Assembly: GCF_014898055.3 (NCBI RefSeq)
Contig: NW_023604295.1
Location: forward strand, 97,913,591 to 97,977,590
Direction: 5' to 3'
Source: Talpa occidentalis
Taxonomy: Eukaryota; Chordata; Mammalia; Eulipotyphla; Talpidae
DNA: 64,000 bases
Each line of letters opens with the position of its first letter. Position 1 is the first letter of the stretch. The notes under the pieces are model-generated. The model had not been told where the DNA came from. It saw nothing but the letters and a program-made list of their open reading frames with translations, and ran no database searches. This document shows, piece after piece, positions 63,151 to 64,000 of this stretch. Position numbers and translations under genes: made by a program.

Positions 63151-63419
63151 AACAGGACACATGTCTGGTACTGGGTATAATAGAGTCCGTAGATGTGAGT
63201 TCCCATTTTCTTGGAATCACCATTTTGGTGAAAGTATTGGCTACATGGACTCCAGGTAAGCACTGGGGGTTTCCTCCAAAACACAGAGTCCAAAAGGAGC
63301 TGCTCTAACATCCTACATGTGGCAGAGCTCACCAGGACACACCACGTCAGGACTTTGAGGTTGCCTGTAGTCCTGCTGAATTTTGCAAGGGAAAGAAAAT
63401 TTCCATTGGGTTATGCTTG

Positions 63420-63432
63420 TGACCTTTGAGCC
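63420..63432 (-). promoter_or_regulatory. DR1 nuclear-receptor motif of RBP2
   Basis: TGACCTTTGAGCC reads GGCTCA-A-AGGTCA on the minus strand: two direct half-sites with one-base spacing, 35 bases upstream of the TATA box. DR1 sites bind RXR homodimers, PPAR/RXR, HNF4 and COUP-type receptors. From memory, conserved DR1-like elements close to the rodent and human CRBP2 start bind these receptors. Occupancy here is inferred. Confidence 0.65.
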
Positions 63433-63466
63433 AATTATCTTCAAAGCACAAGCCTGGTTACTAGGC

Positions 63467-63474
63467 TATATAAG
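63467..63474 (+). promoter_or_regulatory. RBP2 TATA box
   Basis: TATATAAG lies 88 bases upstream of the RBP2 ATG. A start site about 25-32 bases downstream, near 63495-63502, would give a short 5' UTR of about 55-60 bases, as expected for this gene. Confidence 0.85.
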
Positions 63475-63554
63475 TAGCTCACTCCAACCTATTGTCCCTG
63501 TAACCTGCTCCTTACTATCCACCATACGCCCACGCTGAACCAAAGGCCACCACC

Positions 63555-63627
63555 ATGACAAGGGACCACAATGGAACCTGGGAGATGGAGAGTAATGAGA
63601 ACTTTGATGGCTACATGAAGGCCCTGG
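63555..63627 (+). CDS. Retinol-binding protein 2 (cellular, CRBP2), first coding exon; gene continues beyond the window up to the missing exons 2-4
   Basis: ATG at 63555 in good context (A at -3) opens [20 protein letters not shown], then MKAL and the first base of codon 25, ended by donor GTAAGC at 63628. This is the CRBP2 N-terminus; the human sequence as I recall it differs at Gln5 and Glu18. The protein carries retinol and retinal in the cytosol of intestinal absorptive cells, for esterification by LRAT and reduction of retinal. Length (73 coding bases), phase and donor equal those of RBP1 exon 1, confirming paralogy. Only the start of the first beta strand and helical lid is encoded here. 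Exons 2-4 must lie beyond 64,000. The DR1 and TATA box just upstream suggest control by HNF4/PPAR/RXR. Confidence 0.95.
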
Positions 63628-64000
63628 GTAAGCAGGAGGCCGGGCTTGGGGGAGGGAAGGGGATTTTGAGAGGACTGTGATCTGCTCCTCCAGACAGTCA
63701 CTGCGGAGTTCCACAAACCTGGGTGCAAATCCTCACTCCTCCCTGAGTAGCTATGTAGTATCAGGTAAGTCAAGCAAAATCTCAGAGGATCAGTGATTTT
63801 TCTGCAAGTGGGAAATAATAATAAATGAGATTATGTCTAGAATGTCTAGCACAGCACACGGAAAAGATACACTGACTGAAAGATACGCACACACGCACCC
63901 ATGCACACACACACCTGCATACACAGGGTAAAGCCATAGCTGAGGGGCCAATGCAGTAACTCCCCTACCTTTGATAGCCATCTCTTAGATAACCAGAGAG
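63628..64000 (+). other. RBP2 intron 1 (start)
   Basis: Begins GTAAGC. It contains a MIR (63690-63870: AACCTGGGTGCAAATCCTCAC, GTGGGAAATAATAATAAATGAG, GTCTAGCACAGCACAC) and a CA-rich stretch (about 63886-63922). No exon 2 is seen before the window ends. Confidence 0.85.

Noticed and set aside
34891..63460. A further protein-coding gene between RBP1 and RBP2
   Set aside because: No ORF with family features, no set of splice-flanked conserved exons and no CpG island was found in this interval.

Overview
This is nuclear DNA of a placental mammal. It carries the tandem cellular retinol-binding protein locus: the whole RBP1 (CRBP1) gene and the first coding exon of its paralogue RBP2 (CRBP2), both on the + strand. 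The ancient repeats recognised (MIR, L2, MLT1-type LTR, MER5A-type hAT elements, old L1) are those of eutherian genomes. No Alu, B1/B2, Bov-tA/BovB, CHR-2 or CAN-SINE is seen, so primate, rodent, ruminant, cetacean and carnivore origins are unlikely. Instead there are fifteen copies of a tRNA-derived SINE with an AATAAA...TCTT tail, in two subfamilies. I cannot name this family or the species; a laurasiatherian outside those groups is my guess.

Layout. Positions 1-9,900 are the upstream flank of RBP1: mostly unique DNA, four SINEs, old L1 and MIR pieces, and a DR2 retinoic-acid-response-like element at 9206-9219. A CpG-rich promoter and first exon lie at about 9,960-10,470. RBP1 has four coding exons (10256-10328, 10859-11037, 32536-32637, 34633-34686) encoding 135 residues, with introns of 530, 21,498 and 1,995 bases. 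Intron 2 holds many MIR/L2 pieces, an antisense solo LTR and two SINEs. A poly(A) signal lies at 34868. From about 34,890 to 63,460 is intergenic DNA with no recognisable gene. It contains MLT1-like LTRs, a cluster of L1 remains (45,080-51,860), an AT-rich stretch (51,900-54,790), two diverged copies of an unassigned repeat (56,697 and 58,932) and nested SINEs. The RBP2 promoter (DR1 nuclear-receptor motif, TATA box) and first coding exon (63555-63627) close the window.

Functionally, RBP1 and RBP2 encode cytosolic lipocalin-superfamily carriers that present retinol/retinal to LRAT and to retinol/retinal dehydrogenases and reductases. RBP1 acts in many tissues and RBP2 in the intestinal absorptive cell. 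The nuclear-receptor motifs upstream of each gene fit the known feedback of retinoids and lipid sensors on this pathway.

The most interesting observation is that the upstream ATG which, as I recall, starts the long human RBP1 isoform is conserved here but out of frame, so it becomes an upstream ORF overlapping the canonical start. No novel multi-gene system is visible.
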